A stretch of 64,000 nt of DNA from Enoplolaimus lenunculus (GCA_030248215.1 JASANG010000269.1:62001-126000), one strand, 5' to 3'; counted from the first letter of the stretch, positions 11,601-22,534 are shown. Translations and numbers: made by a program. Notes: a model not told the origin generated them from the sequence alone.

Positions 11601-13196
11601 CCCGCTTGGCTACGAGCCCGCTCCCAACGTAATATATATTATTAAAAATTGTTCACTGTCTTACATGAGCAAACTTACATTTCTTCAAGATTGTAATACC
11701 GTTGCAGGCTTTTCCGATTCAAATTCATCAACCGACTTCCAATTAAAGTTCTGAAAATTTGAACATAGGTTGAACTTAAAACAGAACTTTCATGAAAATG
11801 ATGATATAAGCAATTAGCTCATGCTAAAAGTATAGCCAAAGCCTAAGCCTAGGCCTAATAGGATTGCGGTCATGGAGGCTCAGCCCGCCTTAAAATAAAA
11901 TCTCATCCCCCCTAGAATATTTTGAACCTCGCGAGTGTAATCATCGAAAACGTTTGTAAGCCTTTTCTAATTAACCCCTCTGGTAAGGTGAGCTGGCTCC
12001 GGGACTGACCGAAATTCAGTTATAAAAAGTTAAGGCTTAAAGTGGCGCTATACTTTTGATAACGTCCGGCGCCGTCCGTCACCGTCCGGCGAAATCGGTC
12101 ACAGTCCAGCGCTGTACGTTACCGTCCGGCGCCGTGTGGCATCGTACATGAATTGCTAACGTACGATACCGTATGGTGACGGATGGCGGCGCACGTAGCG
12201 CGACCCTTAACATAATTGCCTAAAAGTAAAAATGGCTCAACGTACAATCACAGTGTGGGCTTTTCTACAACCCCCAACTAAAAGGATGGGCTTGTAAGTG
12301 GCGATGCCACTCTCGATAGAACGTATTCGGAGTTGTGATTCAGGGGTCCTGCAACTAGCAAATCACGAACTTGTCACAAGGCTGTTCATTTGTGTGTGCG
12401 TGGTTGGTAGACACCAGCCTATCAATGGCGGATCCACGGTGGGGCCACCCCGGCCGTGGCCCCCCAACAGCATCTCGACAAAAATTATATAGTGTCAATT
12501 GCTGTTCTACGCTGTTTATTTCTCTGTTTTATACAAAATAGTATAAGCATGCTTTAAAGTTACTTCGCCCTGGAGTTAGTTATGCGCTACAATTAAGGAT
12601 AATAGACATTTATGGACTAAACAAGGGTTTAAGGACTCTACCAGCTTACGGATTCTTTTTAGGGATACGGACTCCTATTAATTGGGACTCAAAATGGGGA
12701 CCCCCCTCTTATTTGGGTCACTACAGTATGGGTCAAAAATAAGTTTATTACCTGTGAAATTTTGCCCCCCCATTTTGAGATCTTGGATCCGCCACTGCAG
12801 CCTATAAAAGCCTCAAACGGTAAACTTAAAACATCGACTTTACAGCGAAGTTAAATTGCGATGAAGCCGTTGTGGTACTTGAACCAAAAAATTGTTTCGC
12901 CAAAATTCGCGATTATATCGACCACGTTTCATGCTGCCAGCATAATTGCTAATTGCATTCAAATTGCAACTGCATATTGTACTTTGTTGCTTGCAGCTGC
13001 AGTATCGCTTGCGAACGAGTGTTAATAAGTTGTGCTGTGTTTTGTTGCGCCGCATGTTACGGTTGCCATTCGTCACAGTTGAAATGTTATTAACAATCGA
13101 AGATTCAATGAATTCTCCATCTTTGATCTGATTTGAAAGTGACACAATCACAGCGTGATTCAAAACTAAAGCGAATACCAGCGTCAACGAACGCAT
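1602..13196 (-). CDS. Leucine-rich-repeat GPCR, glycoprotein-hormone-receptor type (LGR type A), 11 exons
   Basis: Spliced model on the minus strand, exons in transcript order: 13196-12844, 11750-11679, 11037-10963, 10153-10076, 9390-9325, 8350-8282, 8124-8056, 7703-7629, 6840-6666, 4035-3747, 2614-1602. All joins keep frame and give 777 residues (human TSHR has about 764). Residues 1-21 form a signal peptide; a Cys cluster (CSCKQQSTICSC) and an LRR cap follow; residues 118-285 are LRRs, one per exon, all joined in phase 2 as in vertebrate FSHR/TSHR/LHCGR. The hinge has YPYHCC (family YPSHCC) and CTPEPGPLSPCQDI (family CTPxxxxxxPCxDI), then seven membrane segments. The family binds cystine-knot glycoprotein hormones at the plasma membrane and signals through G proteins. 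Odd points: no Asp in TM2, no E/DRW after TM3, NPLVF instead of NPxxY. Exon 5 uses a weaker donor (GTAATC). A hinge exon could be missing in the 2.6-kb intron 9. A start 10 codons upstream (13226) is also possible. Confidence 0.9.
2638..2814. mobile_element. TTAGGC-bearing hAT-like MITE, copy at 2.6 kb
   Basis: Starts GGCCAATGTAAA and ends TTTACATGGTCC; the inside carries CCTAAG repeats, GCAAAAAATAGTCTAAA and the CAGAAAAACGTTCCG block shared by the family. It lies in LGR intron 10, just upstream of exon 11. Confidence 0.7.
3091..3170 (+). other. tRNA-like sequence (tRNA pseudogene or SINE head)
   Basis: TAGCTGAGTGGTGATGGTAT resembles an A box/D arm, and GGAATTCGAATCA about 40 bases later resembles a B box/T arm, with a CCTCCCACTCC stretch between. 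The acceptor ends do not pair well and the B box departs from GGTTCGAATCC, so it is not an intact tRNA gene. No clear poly-A or repeated 3' body was traced. Confidence 0.4.
3747..4035 (-). CDS. LGR exon 10: hinge CTP box, TM1 and TM2
   Basis: Acceptor TATTTTCAG and donor GTAAGT. It encodes an acidic/aromatic hinge piece, the second cysteine box (EEKCFCTPEPG...PCQDI) that leads straight into TM1, then TM1 and TM2. The TM2 segment (MFVYLLILVAIVGILVG) has no Asp where family members have LAFAD. The exon ends in phase 1 and joins GCT at the start of exon 11. Confidence 0.9.
6473..6633. mobile_element. TTAGGC-bearing hAT-like MITE, copy at 6.5 kb
   Basis: Ends GGCCTATTTAAAGATCGG and TATACCTTGGCC are flanked by near-identical 8-mers (CATTAGTG/CATTATTG). 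Orientation is opposite to the 2.6-kb copy. It lies in LGR intron 9, beside exon 9. Confidence 0.65.
6666..6840 (-). CDS. LGR exon 9: last LRR and start of hinge
   Basis: Encodes the final LRR (from NLSNTQITRMP) and AELTYPYHCCLF, the CC pair that closes the LRR cap and links to the second hinge box in glycoprotein hormone receptors. Acceptor TTTTTAG, donor GTAAGT, ending in phase 0, which fits the phase-0 start of exon 10. Confidence 0.9.
8853..8997. mobile_element. TTAGGC-bearing hAT-like MITE, copy at 8.9 kb
   Basis: Begins GGCCAATGTAAAGAACAGGG and has the internal GCGTAAGCCTAAGCC run and the GCGCGAAAAAACGGTCCG block. The right end is diverged. It lies in LGR intron 5. Confidence 0.6.
9415..9702. 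mobile_element. hAT-like element, CAGYGGYGGATCC ends
   Basis: CAGCGGTGGATCC at the left and GGATCCGCTATTG at the right are imperfect inverted ends related to the element at 12423. Flanking 8-mers ATTGTACT/ATTGCAAT match at six of eight positions. It lies in LGR intron 4. Confidence 0.5.
9861..10056. mobile_element. TTAGGC-bearing MITE, GTTACTTTAA subtype
   Basis: Ends GGCCCATGTTACTTTAA and TTAAAGTAACATTGG invert; the inside holds GGCTTAGGCTTAGGC runs. Flanks TATAAAGC/TATAAAGT suggest an 8-bp duplication. It sits just 3' of LGR exon 4, in intron 4. Confidence 0.6.
10456..10833. mobile_element. Old hAT-like element with GAATTCCTGTTCC tracts
   Basis: Begins CCGGGTTCAATTAGAATTCC and ends TTCCTATTGCAACCCTAG, the inverted-end pattern of the CAGGGTGCAACCGGA family, but its subterminal tracts are GAATTCCTGTTCC rather than GGAGCC. 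LGR intron 3. Confidence 0.5.
11458..11620. mobile_element. hAT-like element, CAGRCCCGYAGCCAGC ends
   Basis: CAGACCCGCAGCCAGCTCACC at the left and GGCTACGAGCCCG at the right are inverted; a G-rich run (TAGGGGGGCT) follows the left end. It shares ends and interior with the element at 41508. Related single-ended fragments lie at 4910-5070, 11860-12010, 37620-37740 and 55790-55970. Confidence 0.5.
12040..12215. mobile_element. CCGTCCG palindromic MITE
   Basis: Starts AGTGGCGCTATACTTTTGAT and is filled with GTCCGGCGCCGTCCGTCACC words; the second half is the reverse (GGTGACGGATGGCGGCGC...GCGCGACC). A relative with an expanded CCGTCCGTCA array lies at 43.2-43.7 kb. LGR intron 1. Confidence 0.55.
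12423..12797. mobile_element. hAT-like element with exact 8-bp TSD CAGCCTAT
   Basis: CAATGGCGGATCC and GGATCCGCCACTG form inverted ends, flanked on both sides by CAGCCTAT (12415-12422 and 12798-12805). The length of 375 bp includes a nested fragment of the GAATAAGAGGGGG family (about 12600-12735). No transposase. It lies in LGR intron 1, 46 bp from exon 1. Confidence 0.75.
12844..13196 (-). CDS. LGR exon 1: signal peptide and N-terminal Cys-rich cap
   Basis: Encodes MRSLTLVFALVLNHAVIVSLS, a basic start and hydrophobic core typical of a secretory signal. Polar sequence with Asn-Xaa-Ser/Thr sites (NIS, NKT) follows, then four clustered cysteines and the start of LRR 1 (VPQRLHRNLTSL). The donor is GTAAAG and the exon ends in phase 2, matching the one-base start of exon 2. 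In-frame Met codons lie at 13226 and 13196; 13196 is chosen because it puts the hydrophobic core right at the N-terminus. Confidence 0.8.
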
Positions 13197-13489
13197 AGTG
13201 AGTACTTTAGTCTTTTTTGTGCACAAAAAAAAATTTTTTAAATTATTTAAAGCATTTTAAATTATCTAAAATTTGAAAAAATAAAATTACTGATATGTTT
13301 ATGTAAAAAGACAACTTTCCTAAACCTAAAGTTCTTGGCACGTGTCCTATGTAATCGCTATTAGGTTTGATCCGATTAGGTTCCAAATAAAACAACTAAA
13401 ATATACACTTTCTAATGCAAAATTGGCAAATCGGCAACAATGATTCATTAGAATCTACGACAAAACAGTGTCCTAAAGCCTACTAATCG

Positions 13490-13820
13490 ATTTAAGCGTA
13501 ATCCTCAGCACAATTCTTAAGCCTAAGCCTGTGCATAATGATAGGCCACGAATTGTTGAGTCGGCCCATGTATAGAACAGTGTCGTAACAGTAATACAAG
13601 CATATTCCTAAGCCTAAGCCTAAGCGTATGGATGAGCCTATTCCTATTCCTAAGCCTAAGCCCAAGCCTAAGCAAAAAATTTGTCTAAAGCTTAAACTCA
13701 CTGTATTATAGCACCTCCGGAAAACGCTCCGGCCCTGTTCAATACATGGGCCGTTGAGTCGATGAAATTTCGGATTAGAAGTTGTCGGTCAACGAGTTGC
13801 CCGGGGACGAATTGTCGTGA
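13490..13820. mobile_element. GACAACTTGT-type TTAGGC element, interrupted by a hAT-like MITE
   Basis: The outer parts (AATCGATTTAAGCGTAATCC... and ...GAAATTTCGGATTAGAAGTTGTCGG...GACGAATTGTCGTG) match an uninterrupted relative at 41130-41320 and a partial one at 3470-3600. The insert is 13563-13752. Confidence 0.6.
13563..13752. mobile_element. TTAGGC-bearing hAT-like MITE with exact 8-bp TSD GTTGAGTC
   Basis: GGCCCATGTATAGAACAG and CTGTTCAATACATGGGCC are the inverted ends; GTTGAGTC flanks both sides (13555-13562, 13753-13760). The interior is CCTAAG repeats. The related uninterrupted sequence at about 41258 (TAGAGTCGATCAAATTTGG) shows the target without the insert. Confidence 0.85.
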
Positions 13821-14998
13821 TAATGATTCAATAACTCCATATACAGGTCTATCAACGGAACATAGCGGATCATAGTAGGCAAAACCTCATACTCAAACGC
13901 TAACCTATAAACGTTTCCACTGTAACCCAACTATCCAAACAAGACAGCAAGCAATATCTTATCTGCGAAAATACATAAAATATAGCATTTTTAATGTCAG
14001 TGCATGTATACTGTGAAAAATATTTTAAGTTGCACATATTAATTCCAGTAAAAATGTTTGGGGACTAAATAGAAAGTTTAAAAATAATGCAAATCTCAGA
14101 TTCAAATTACTGCATTTAAAAGACAATTCCACTATTTTGCAGGCACAGGCGGCTGAAATTTGCGCTGTATTCAAAAGTCGGATTAAATAATCGCTTCTAG
14201 TCGATTTTATATATATATAAATATATATAATATGCAATATATATGGATTAACTTGCGCTTTTTGCCTTATATTATAAATCCCGTATTTGAACCGCAAAGG
14301 TACACGTTTAATCACGTGATGCTGCACTCTTTTGTAGATGAATCATAATAATAATTAAAAAACAAACAAATTTAAAAGGGCGTTGATTAAAAATATTTGT
14401 TTTAAATTTGATAATTTATTGCAAACATGATATATTACGACACTTGGTATGATAAAGCATAAGGTAAACAGTAGGTATATATACGTCTAAACATATACTT
14501 TAGAGCGGCGTTTTATTACATTCTCGCCATCTTAATGCCTCCTGACACCGCCCACTGTCATCCTGCATCGTGCGGGACCGATTACCGATTGTAAAACGAC
14601 AACGGAACGGAAACTAATAAATAATTAGGCTTACGGTATCGTCTGGTACCACACAAACACAAATAGCGTTTGCCCCAGGCCGCGTGGCTCGTATATACTG
14701 TCATAATCCGAACCTCAGAGGGAACTGATAATTTATTTTACCTCTCGAGGTAGCCCGCCGCTGTTATTTATATATTTAGTTCATCCAATGTCAGTTGAAC
14801 CCAGCACAATTCATTTATATATTGAAATCTTTTGCGCAAAACTGACTTTACACCGAAGCTTTTGCTGACTGCTATGTCCGTATTAGTGTTTTTTAATAAA
14901 TTTTATGAGGGTTGCCTGTGTGTTTGTTACAAATTCGAGCAGTGTACACCATGTTTCTGCTTTGGTCTTTAATTTCAGAACTTACGGAATTTATCGGC

Positions 14999-15321
14999 CA
15001 GGGTGTGACTGGAGGTGAAAAATTTCGAAGGCGGAGGTCAACAAAACTTGGCGGCGCCAGAGTTGAGGCGATATCAGGTAGATAAAACGTTTAACTTGTT
15101 AATTTTTAGCAAATATCTGTAATGTATTAACAAATCGTTTGGTTTTTTACGCTTATTTTCTACGAAGTCTTGGCATTTTTTCGTCAAAATTGTGCAAACG
15201 TTGAAACGAAACGCGCCAAATAAAAAAAATTTAAAACTATGCAAAATTTCATTAGCGAAACAGCCGGAAGCTCCGGCAAAATTTCTAATCTAGCCGCAGG
15301 TAGACCTTCGATTGTACCCTG
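14999..15321. mobile_element. hAT-like element, CAGGGTG ends, GGAGGT tracts
   Basis: Starts CAGGGTGTGACTGGAGGTGA and ends CGATTGTACCCTG; inside are GGTAGATAAAACG and the TTAGCAAATATCTG core found in the copies at 28.6, 47.5 and 52.6 kb. Confidence 0.65.
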
Positions 15322-15616
15322 CTAACCACTAATTGACTCTAATTACAAATTGAAATACAAAATAGGAACGCCTCTTGTTCGGTTCATTATAATCCGAGCT
15401 GTCGACTAAGGATCACGCGTGTAATAACAGCAGGGACGCAGCGCCTGATCCAATGGCACAATCAAGCGTACTCAGGCTGAGTTTCAGCTTCAGGTATCAA
15501 CCAATCCTGGGGTTTTGTACAGATTTTTACACACGATGTCAGTTTGCCACAAAAGCAAAATATTAGTCGAAGGTTTAGGTTTGCAATTGCAGTCCGGTGG
15601 AAAAATAGTGCATCCT

Positions 15617-15787
15617 AAATTGGGCCCACGTAAAGATCAGAGGCGGAAAGTTTTTTGTGGGACTAAAACAGAATAAGCTTAAGGTTTAATGTATTTTTTG
15701 CCTGGCGTAGGCTTACGCTCATTCTTGCGCTTAATCTTAGGCTTAGATGTATGTTTAGTATACTGTTCCTCCCCTATTCTTTACGTG
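15617..15787. mobile_element. TTAGGC-bearing hAT-like MITE, copy at 15.7 kb
   Basis: GGCCCACGTAAAGATCAGAG and ATTCTTTACGTGGCC ends with 8-bp flanks CTAAATTG/GTAAATTG (7 of 8). Interior GGCTTAGATG and GCTTACGCTC motifs are worn. Confidence 0.6.
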
Positions 15788-16973
15788 GCCGTAAATTGCA
15801 ACAGGGCAAGTTAGAAACAGATTTCAACAAAATACCCAACCATTATCGCTACGCTCATTAGACAACGTAAAGTTTAATAATTACATACATACAATTTAAA
15901 GACAATCTTATGAAGCAAACCTGCGTGCTCCTCGACGAGACAGCAATATGATATCTTTAGTATACCGTACAATCTGACACAGCGCGCATCGCGCAACATT
16001 ACAAACTGGTAATTAAAACATGCATATATTTCGTTTCTGTTTAGATTCTACTATATAAAAATTTGCCTCCTAGGTTAGCGAGCTTTGAATGTGATAACGA
16101 CCTCAGAATTTGGGCGCAATAGACCCCAAAATTCAATCTACGCTACTGCATTAGGTGCTAAGCAAATTTTCTCATGTTGCATACTCTTAAGTGTCATCAT
16201 CTACTTTTCATTGTTGGACGAATCAAATGGAGTCGGTTTCCTTGCAATAATGGCAAACGATACATTGAGTAGCGCAATAGTATAAGCATAGTTCTCAGCG
16301 TATGCTTCAGCGTAATGATAACCGTATATTATAACTAAACCCAGGCAAAAAAGTCGAAAACTTAAGCTTACTCAATTAAAGTCACGCGGAAAAATTGATC
16401 ACTCGCTAGCGTTGGTAACGCTAACATTGTAATCACATATAATTACATTATTTAGTTTTCAACTATTTTTTAAACCGAACACGGTTATAGAAAATCATAA
16501 AGCGTATGATACTTCAAAATATAAAACAAGACGAAAAACCATTCTCTGATGTAAAAAAGCTCTACAATCCTATCAACAAAACAACTTCACGCACATCGGC
16601 CACTGAAAAACAATAACAGCACATAATGTGCATGAATATATTTACACCATAATCAGGTCCAAATACATACTATATTTTTCCCGTAAAGGTTGTTAATAAT
16701 AAAGATTCCAAGAATTTTAAACCACATTAGAAGAAAATGCAACAGCAAACATGTTAAATGCAATTCTGGTTTCCAAACTGCACAACACGTTAAACGCTAC
16801 ATCGTTGTTCGCAACTTTTTACATTTTGGCTAATTATTACGAAACGAAAAAAGTAGTTTGGCTCGGAAGAATACTATAATACTCAAACACAGATTAATTC
16901 CATAATGATTACAATCTCGAAACGTATAAAACACAACACATAGGCCACTGTTTCACATATGCTATTCGCTTAG

Positions 16974-19900
16974 TTAATAACCATTTCTCGGCGGACTTCT
17001 GAAAAAACAATTAAATAAACTAAAATACTAGTAACACTCCAATAGTACTGACTGCTCGCTGTCCGTCATCAAAAACATTCTATACTTCGTACAGCGATAA
17101 ACGCCAGTAGTAGGTAATTTAGGTCTTGTAATTTGTTACAACTTTAATTATTAAAAACAATCAAAGATGTCGATTTATCCTACTTGATAAAAATAAATAA
17201 CACTCATCATGAGACCAGTATCACTCTGTAATGAGCGAAAGCTAAAGTACTGGCCACAACAATCTCTTTTTTCAAAACCTAGAAAATACAAATCCTCAAA
17301 AACTTAGTTACGAGGTTAAAAGTAGTATATATTTGCAGTTTGTTTTTTGCCAACCGCTTACCTGGACTGACTTCGAGATGGACTCTGTCTTCTAGCGTTA
17401 TAGACTGGAGATCGTGACCTGAAAGCCAACAAAACAAAAATTACAAGAGTCAAATTCCGATGGCAAAAACTGCACCGTTTCTGCAAGCTAAATTAGTAAA
17501 AAAGGTCTTTATGCTGATTAAAATCGTTACCAGTTGCAATATTGTGTTCAAAAAATTTCTTAAGCATAACTTTCAAACGAATAATTTATTGGATTGATAT
17601 TCGATCAAAACAGCATTTTGCCTCAATCTAGTAAATGTTAAAAAATACAGACTGACGCTGAAACATGTTGTCGATAGCGCGTAACCAATGATAACATAAA
17701 CTATTGCTTACCGGCGGTTACTGCGACTTCGTCTATAAATTAAAAAATCCGACATTAATCCTAACGCAGTTGTGCTTGATTTTATGTCATAACCAAAGTA
17801 AAACCAACGTGCAGTCACATACAATTTTAGGATCGTAAAGCAAATTTATACAGCTATATACCCGTAGCAGAACCCTATATACATAAATACCCAAACATTC
17901 TAATGTTTCCAAGCTTAGATCCCAAAATATATGTTAATTCAATTTTGTCATATCGATCTCAGACACAACTAAATCCCAATGGACAACATATTCAGAAAAC
18001 CCAGCAGACAAGTGAAAATGAAATTCACACTTACTTAAGCTTATATACATGAGCATAATAATTTCCAGTATTATACGTGCATAAATTAAACACAAGTTAG
18101 TGGTTGCATACGTTCACAGAAATTGACATTTCAAGATACTGGCCTCTCGTTTATACAAGGGGACAGGGTCGTGCCACATTGGCCAGAGCTTCCGCCCGGC
18201 ACGACATTTCGCTGCTGCAGCATATTTTTATGATACTAGCTACAGCTAAATTACCCCAACACTTATTGAGCCCCCAAAACATTAATTGGGAACAGGAGTT
18301 GCCAGCATGTTTTTTCACATTTTATCACAACTTACGATCTTCGTGGGGAAGCCGATCGTGAACGTGAATATGACCTAAAAACGAAGTAATTTTAATTACC
18401 CAAAAATTTTCAATGTGCAAACTGAAATTAAAGTATATATTCATAAAAATACATCTCTATATTAAAACGAAGCAATTTTTGTTTTAAAATTAATCTTTTG
18501 GACTAAAAAAACGCCCAAAGACGAAGACTGAACAATAAATTACCTGTTTTCAGTAGTTCTCAATCTTGATTTTTCAATTAAAACCTATTCATTTTATCTG
18601 CGTCAAGCGTATAGACACATTGCAAAACTTTCAAAAGCCAAAATCATAATCACTGGTTTGTACTAACCTTCTCCGACGTTGTGGCCGATCATCGCGTTGG
18701 TCACCACGGTCACGCTGAAAAGGCACCCAAAGAAAACAATCGATCATTTGCGAATACAAACATACACTAGCCTTAGTAACTTTCGTAGAAAAAAATTACG
18801 CAGACCTAACCAAACAACAACAGAAATCATGAAGTTGTAAACTAGCAACCTGAACCAGGCCCATCGAAATTGAAAACATCTTACACGACCCAGATTAGTA
18901 AAATCCGTGAAGCTGTGTCAGTCACATTGCTTTTCTAACTGGCACTGTGTCAAACATTAACTTCACAACAGTCAGCCATTTATTTGAGAGAATTACTTGA
19001 ACGAAAAAATCATTAATTAATTCGCTTCAGTTGCGATCATAAATGAAAAAGCTCGTTTAACCAAATGGCACATGATGGCCTTCTGAGAACACAATGTAGT
19101 CGAGAAAAGTAATATTCTTTAATTTCAAAAATAAAAAATATCTCACCCCATACGGGGCATAGCCTCCTCCGCCATACGGTGCTCTACCGGCACCACCACC
19201 ACGTCGGGGACCGGCGTCATTCGGTCCACGCGCCCATTCAACAACCATTCGATGTCCGTGAAGTTCTTTGCCATCTTCATACCGAATTGCATCCTAAACA
19301 ATCACATAGCAAGGTCCATACTCTCAAAATGTGTGCAGCACCTATGACCAGTTTGTTAAATAAAATCGCAAAAGTTTACACGAAATGTTCATTTTGTTTA
19401 AAACTTGATCCATTCTGTGCATTTAATTAAATGTTACTGTACAAAAATTTAGATCCACATCTGTGGCACATACATAGTTTGGAGACCTATAATAACTGGC
19501 AATTGTAGCTACGCACAATTGAGAATATTGTTACAAGTACACAGATATGAATCTATCATCATGAAAATACTGCCCAAATTAATAAGCATGGCAATTTAAA
19601 CTTTTACATATATATACATCAAATCAAATACGTTTTGGCATAGATTTCGAGTAAGTGGTGTTATTTACACAACGGTCCTGTCTGCCTGTACTACAAGCAT
19701 GACACCCAAATATGCAGTATTTCCACTATTTATTAACTGATCAGCAATATATCTGTTTACATAAATAAATATCTTAAAAAGAACATTGTCTAGATCCGCA
19801 ACAAAAAGTTTTTGCTTCATATATACACTTGTATACATATATAATATCAAGGTTCAATCAGATACCACAAAAATACCAGAGCCAGATATTTAAACAAAAC

Positions 19901-21748
19901 ATTTCAACAAAAAAATTAACATATTTTACCACAATCATAGTTCGAGTTAAGCGGGCTTCCTGGAGTGATTATTTTTGTCTTTTCGAACAAAATTGACTGT
20001 GAAACATAGTGATATTGGTCATAAAGAATAGTATGTATAAGCTGAGTTGAGTTGTTGTACTTTTTAGCAATAAATATCCGACAATGTAGAATACCGGAGC
20101 CGGGTGGCGACTTTTTCCGGACCCGGTTGTCGATTTTTCGACGAAGCCGGATACCAGGTCGAACCCTAATATATACCTATATATACGTACTTCTCTCCCC
20201 CATTTCGCCTCCCTGCCTAGCTCTCACTAGCTAGCAAACTAGGAAAACACCCAAATATCCGTCTGTGCGTTAAGGTGAGGAGTCTACACCAATCCATGAA
20301 TAAATATTTGTCGAACTTCTTAGAACCTTGGAAAACACAGACACGTTCTTCACCAGCTATTAATATGTTACTGCCAACAGTACGTATATCTAAAGGAATA
20401 CCTAGTGGCAGAATTCACGATATAAACATTAGTGACTTAGTTACAATTACACGTAATGCGGCATGGCATGGCATATTAGCAGTATTGGCAATGGCAGTTT
20501 CATGGCATATTGGCAAATAAACCGCACTCGGAATGATTTGTGCGCTTATACCAGAGCAAAGAGACACAGTGATGGGCAGAGAGCAAGAGAAGGCGCTCTT
20601 CGGCATATTTTGAGAACCAGAGAGCCGAATGGCAAACTCTGGATAGCAAAGCATCATGATCTCTGGTGATAAAAAACAACACATTAAAATTAGCTTGTAT
20701 GCATAAATTAAGACACCACAGAAAAATTATACCGAATTTATACGTATGATTTACTCACCAAACGTCTTTCTAACAAAACTTAGATTTGTGTATTTCACGA
20801 AATATTAACTTTTTAAACATGATTGCTAGTGACTACTGCGCAAATATAAAAAACGAAACAAGTATATTGTTCTTTATCTCGAAAATTTGTTATATATTAT
20901 GTATAATATCCTGTATTATTAATTTGTTAAAACCAAATTGCATGTGCGGTGTGGACCTTCGGCAAACTATGAAAGCGTTTGTATAACTCGGGATTTAATG
21001 AATAAACATAAATAATATGAAGAGACTTCTTACCTCAGCATCGCGAATATCTTCAAAATCCACAAAAGCGTACGCTAAACCATAACCTGAAAAATTTCCA
21101 CTTTGAAGCATTTGTTGACATTGCAGTGCGTTGAGTGGTACTGATCCCTATTCATTAAGAAAGCCAAATTAAAGCACAACTAGTTTAGTATCCAAAGTGT
21201 TTAGTCGGGATTATAGAAGTCATTCGTGATGAAAAACTCTACCCCTTTTTAAACTTTTAAGAAAATTTTTTTTCGATTGTTTTTCCCAAAGAACTTTTTC
21301 TTCGCAATAGTCAGATTACACAGATTTTGTATTTTTGGAATTCCAGGCCCGATCTTAACCAAAGTATATCAAAATTTTTTGAAAAATTATGTTCCCGGTC
21401 GCATACTGATGCCAAGTCATTGCCAAGTACAAAAAGTATCGGCAAAGAATAGGCAATGTTTTGCAGCACCGAAGCCGAAACTCATGAAAAGAGCCGTTAT
21501 TACCGACGCCGATTAATCAGCACTCTGTGCTACATACAGCGTTTGGACCAACACATTTTACAATTTTATTAACGGTAAAGAGCAAACATGACTATGTCCC
21601 TATTTCGACATTAATGCAAATTAGACATACTTCCAAATTTTATGTCGCAACGTGTCATGCGACCATAGCGACCAAAAATGTCTTCAAGCTCTCTCGTTCT
21701 GGTTTCACGGCTAAGACGACCAATAAATATATGAGACCGCTGCGCCAT
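16974..21748 (-). CDS. SR-family splicing factor (one RRM plus RS tail), 8 exons
   Basis: Exons on the minus strand: 21748-21631, 21086-21034, 19293-19147, 18714-18668, 18374-18336, 17732-17712, 17418-17362, 16998-16974; all phases match and give 168 residues ending PPRNGY. An RRM spans about residues 6-83: RNP2 is IFIGRL, RNP1 is YGLAYAFVDF, followed by EDIRDAEDAI and a closing VVEWARGP like the VEHARGP end of SRSF4/5/6. Residues 84-106 are Gly/Arg/Pro rich; residues 107-168 carry basic and SR/RS repeats (SYSRSRSASPRRS, SRSRSNRR). SR proteins bind exonic enhancers in the nucleus, recruit U1/U2AF and are phosphorylated on the RS tail. The length is close to SRSF3/7, the RRM closer to SRSF4/5/6, so no symbol is given. 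One coding exon is only 21 bp. Confidence 0.92.
17712..17732 (-). CDS. SR protein 21-bp microexon
   Basis: Flanked by acceptor TTTATAG and donor GTAAGC. It encodes the in-frame RS piece around RSRSNR and has length divisible by three, so it can be skipped without a frameshift. Phase 2 on both sides matches its neighbours. Confidence 0.8.
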
Positions 21749-22534
21749 CTGAATGTTATTACTCCAACGATAAATACCTGTAATGCCAATTTGCAAGCAG
21801 CATACGTCACATATATCGTAGGCCACAAGAGTAGCAACAGAGGCTGACTACATGGTACATTAATAGAGCATTCGGCTAAGGATTTGTAGGTCGCTAGTGC
21901 AAAACCACCGGCAACTTGCTTTTATAGTTGCCCCGTTAAATACATCGAAGTTTCGAACTGTAAACTACGACTCCAGGTAGCTATGTGTCTACCTACTTCG
22001 CCATAAAATCTTCACATTGAGAAATACGATGAAAATATTATCAAGACGTTGGCTGTGTTTCTGATATATGTTTTAAGACTCACTTTAACTTAAGTCAAGA
22101 CTTGACCTGTGCCAGTTTTTTGGGAGTTAAAAAGATTTAAATATTACTGTTCGATTTATATATTAAGGTTAAAAAATTCTCTATTATTTTTCATTTTCTT
22201 TGCAAGATATCTATGAAGTTTGCAGAAAATTTCTCTGAATTCGTTTTTGTCTGGAATGAAAATTGTCAAAACTTTTTTGCCCCATTGTCACCAAAAATAA
22301 GTGAAGATGAAGGAAATAAGTTTTAAACGATAGTGTAAAAAATTTTAATTGCCGGAGCCGCCGAAAATATTCCGTCAAAGATGAAGCTAGAGCAGAAAGC
22401 ATGTTTCCTACCGGAAACCGGAGCAGCTGGTAGATCTACAGCTTTTGTTTCAGATGTACCACTCGTAAAAGTACATGAAATATACTCTTTTCAGAAATTA
22501 TTGATCTTTTCATTTGTACAATTTTAAATGCCAG

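Larger units (their letters stand above)
13227..16973. other. Spacer between LGR 5' end and SR gene 3' end
   Basis: No gene supported. Contents: nested TTAGGC elements (13.5-13.8 kb), an AT microsatellite (14200-14240), a GAATAAGAGG fragment (about 14705-14790), a CAGGGTG-type element (14999-15321) and TTAGGC elements at 15617-15787 and about 16255-16400. The two genes lie in the same orientation, so the LGR promoter should lie just above 13226. Confidence 0.5.
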
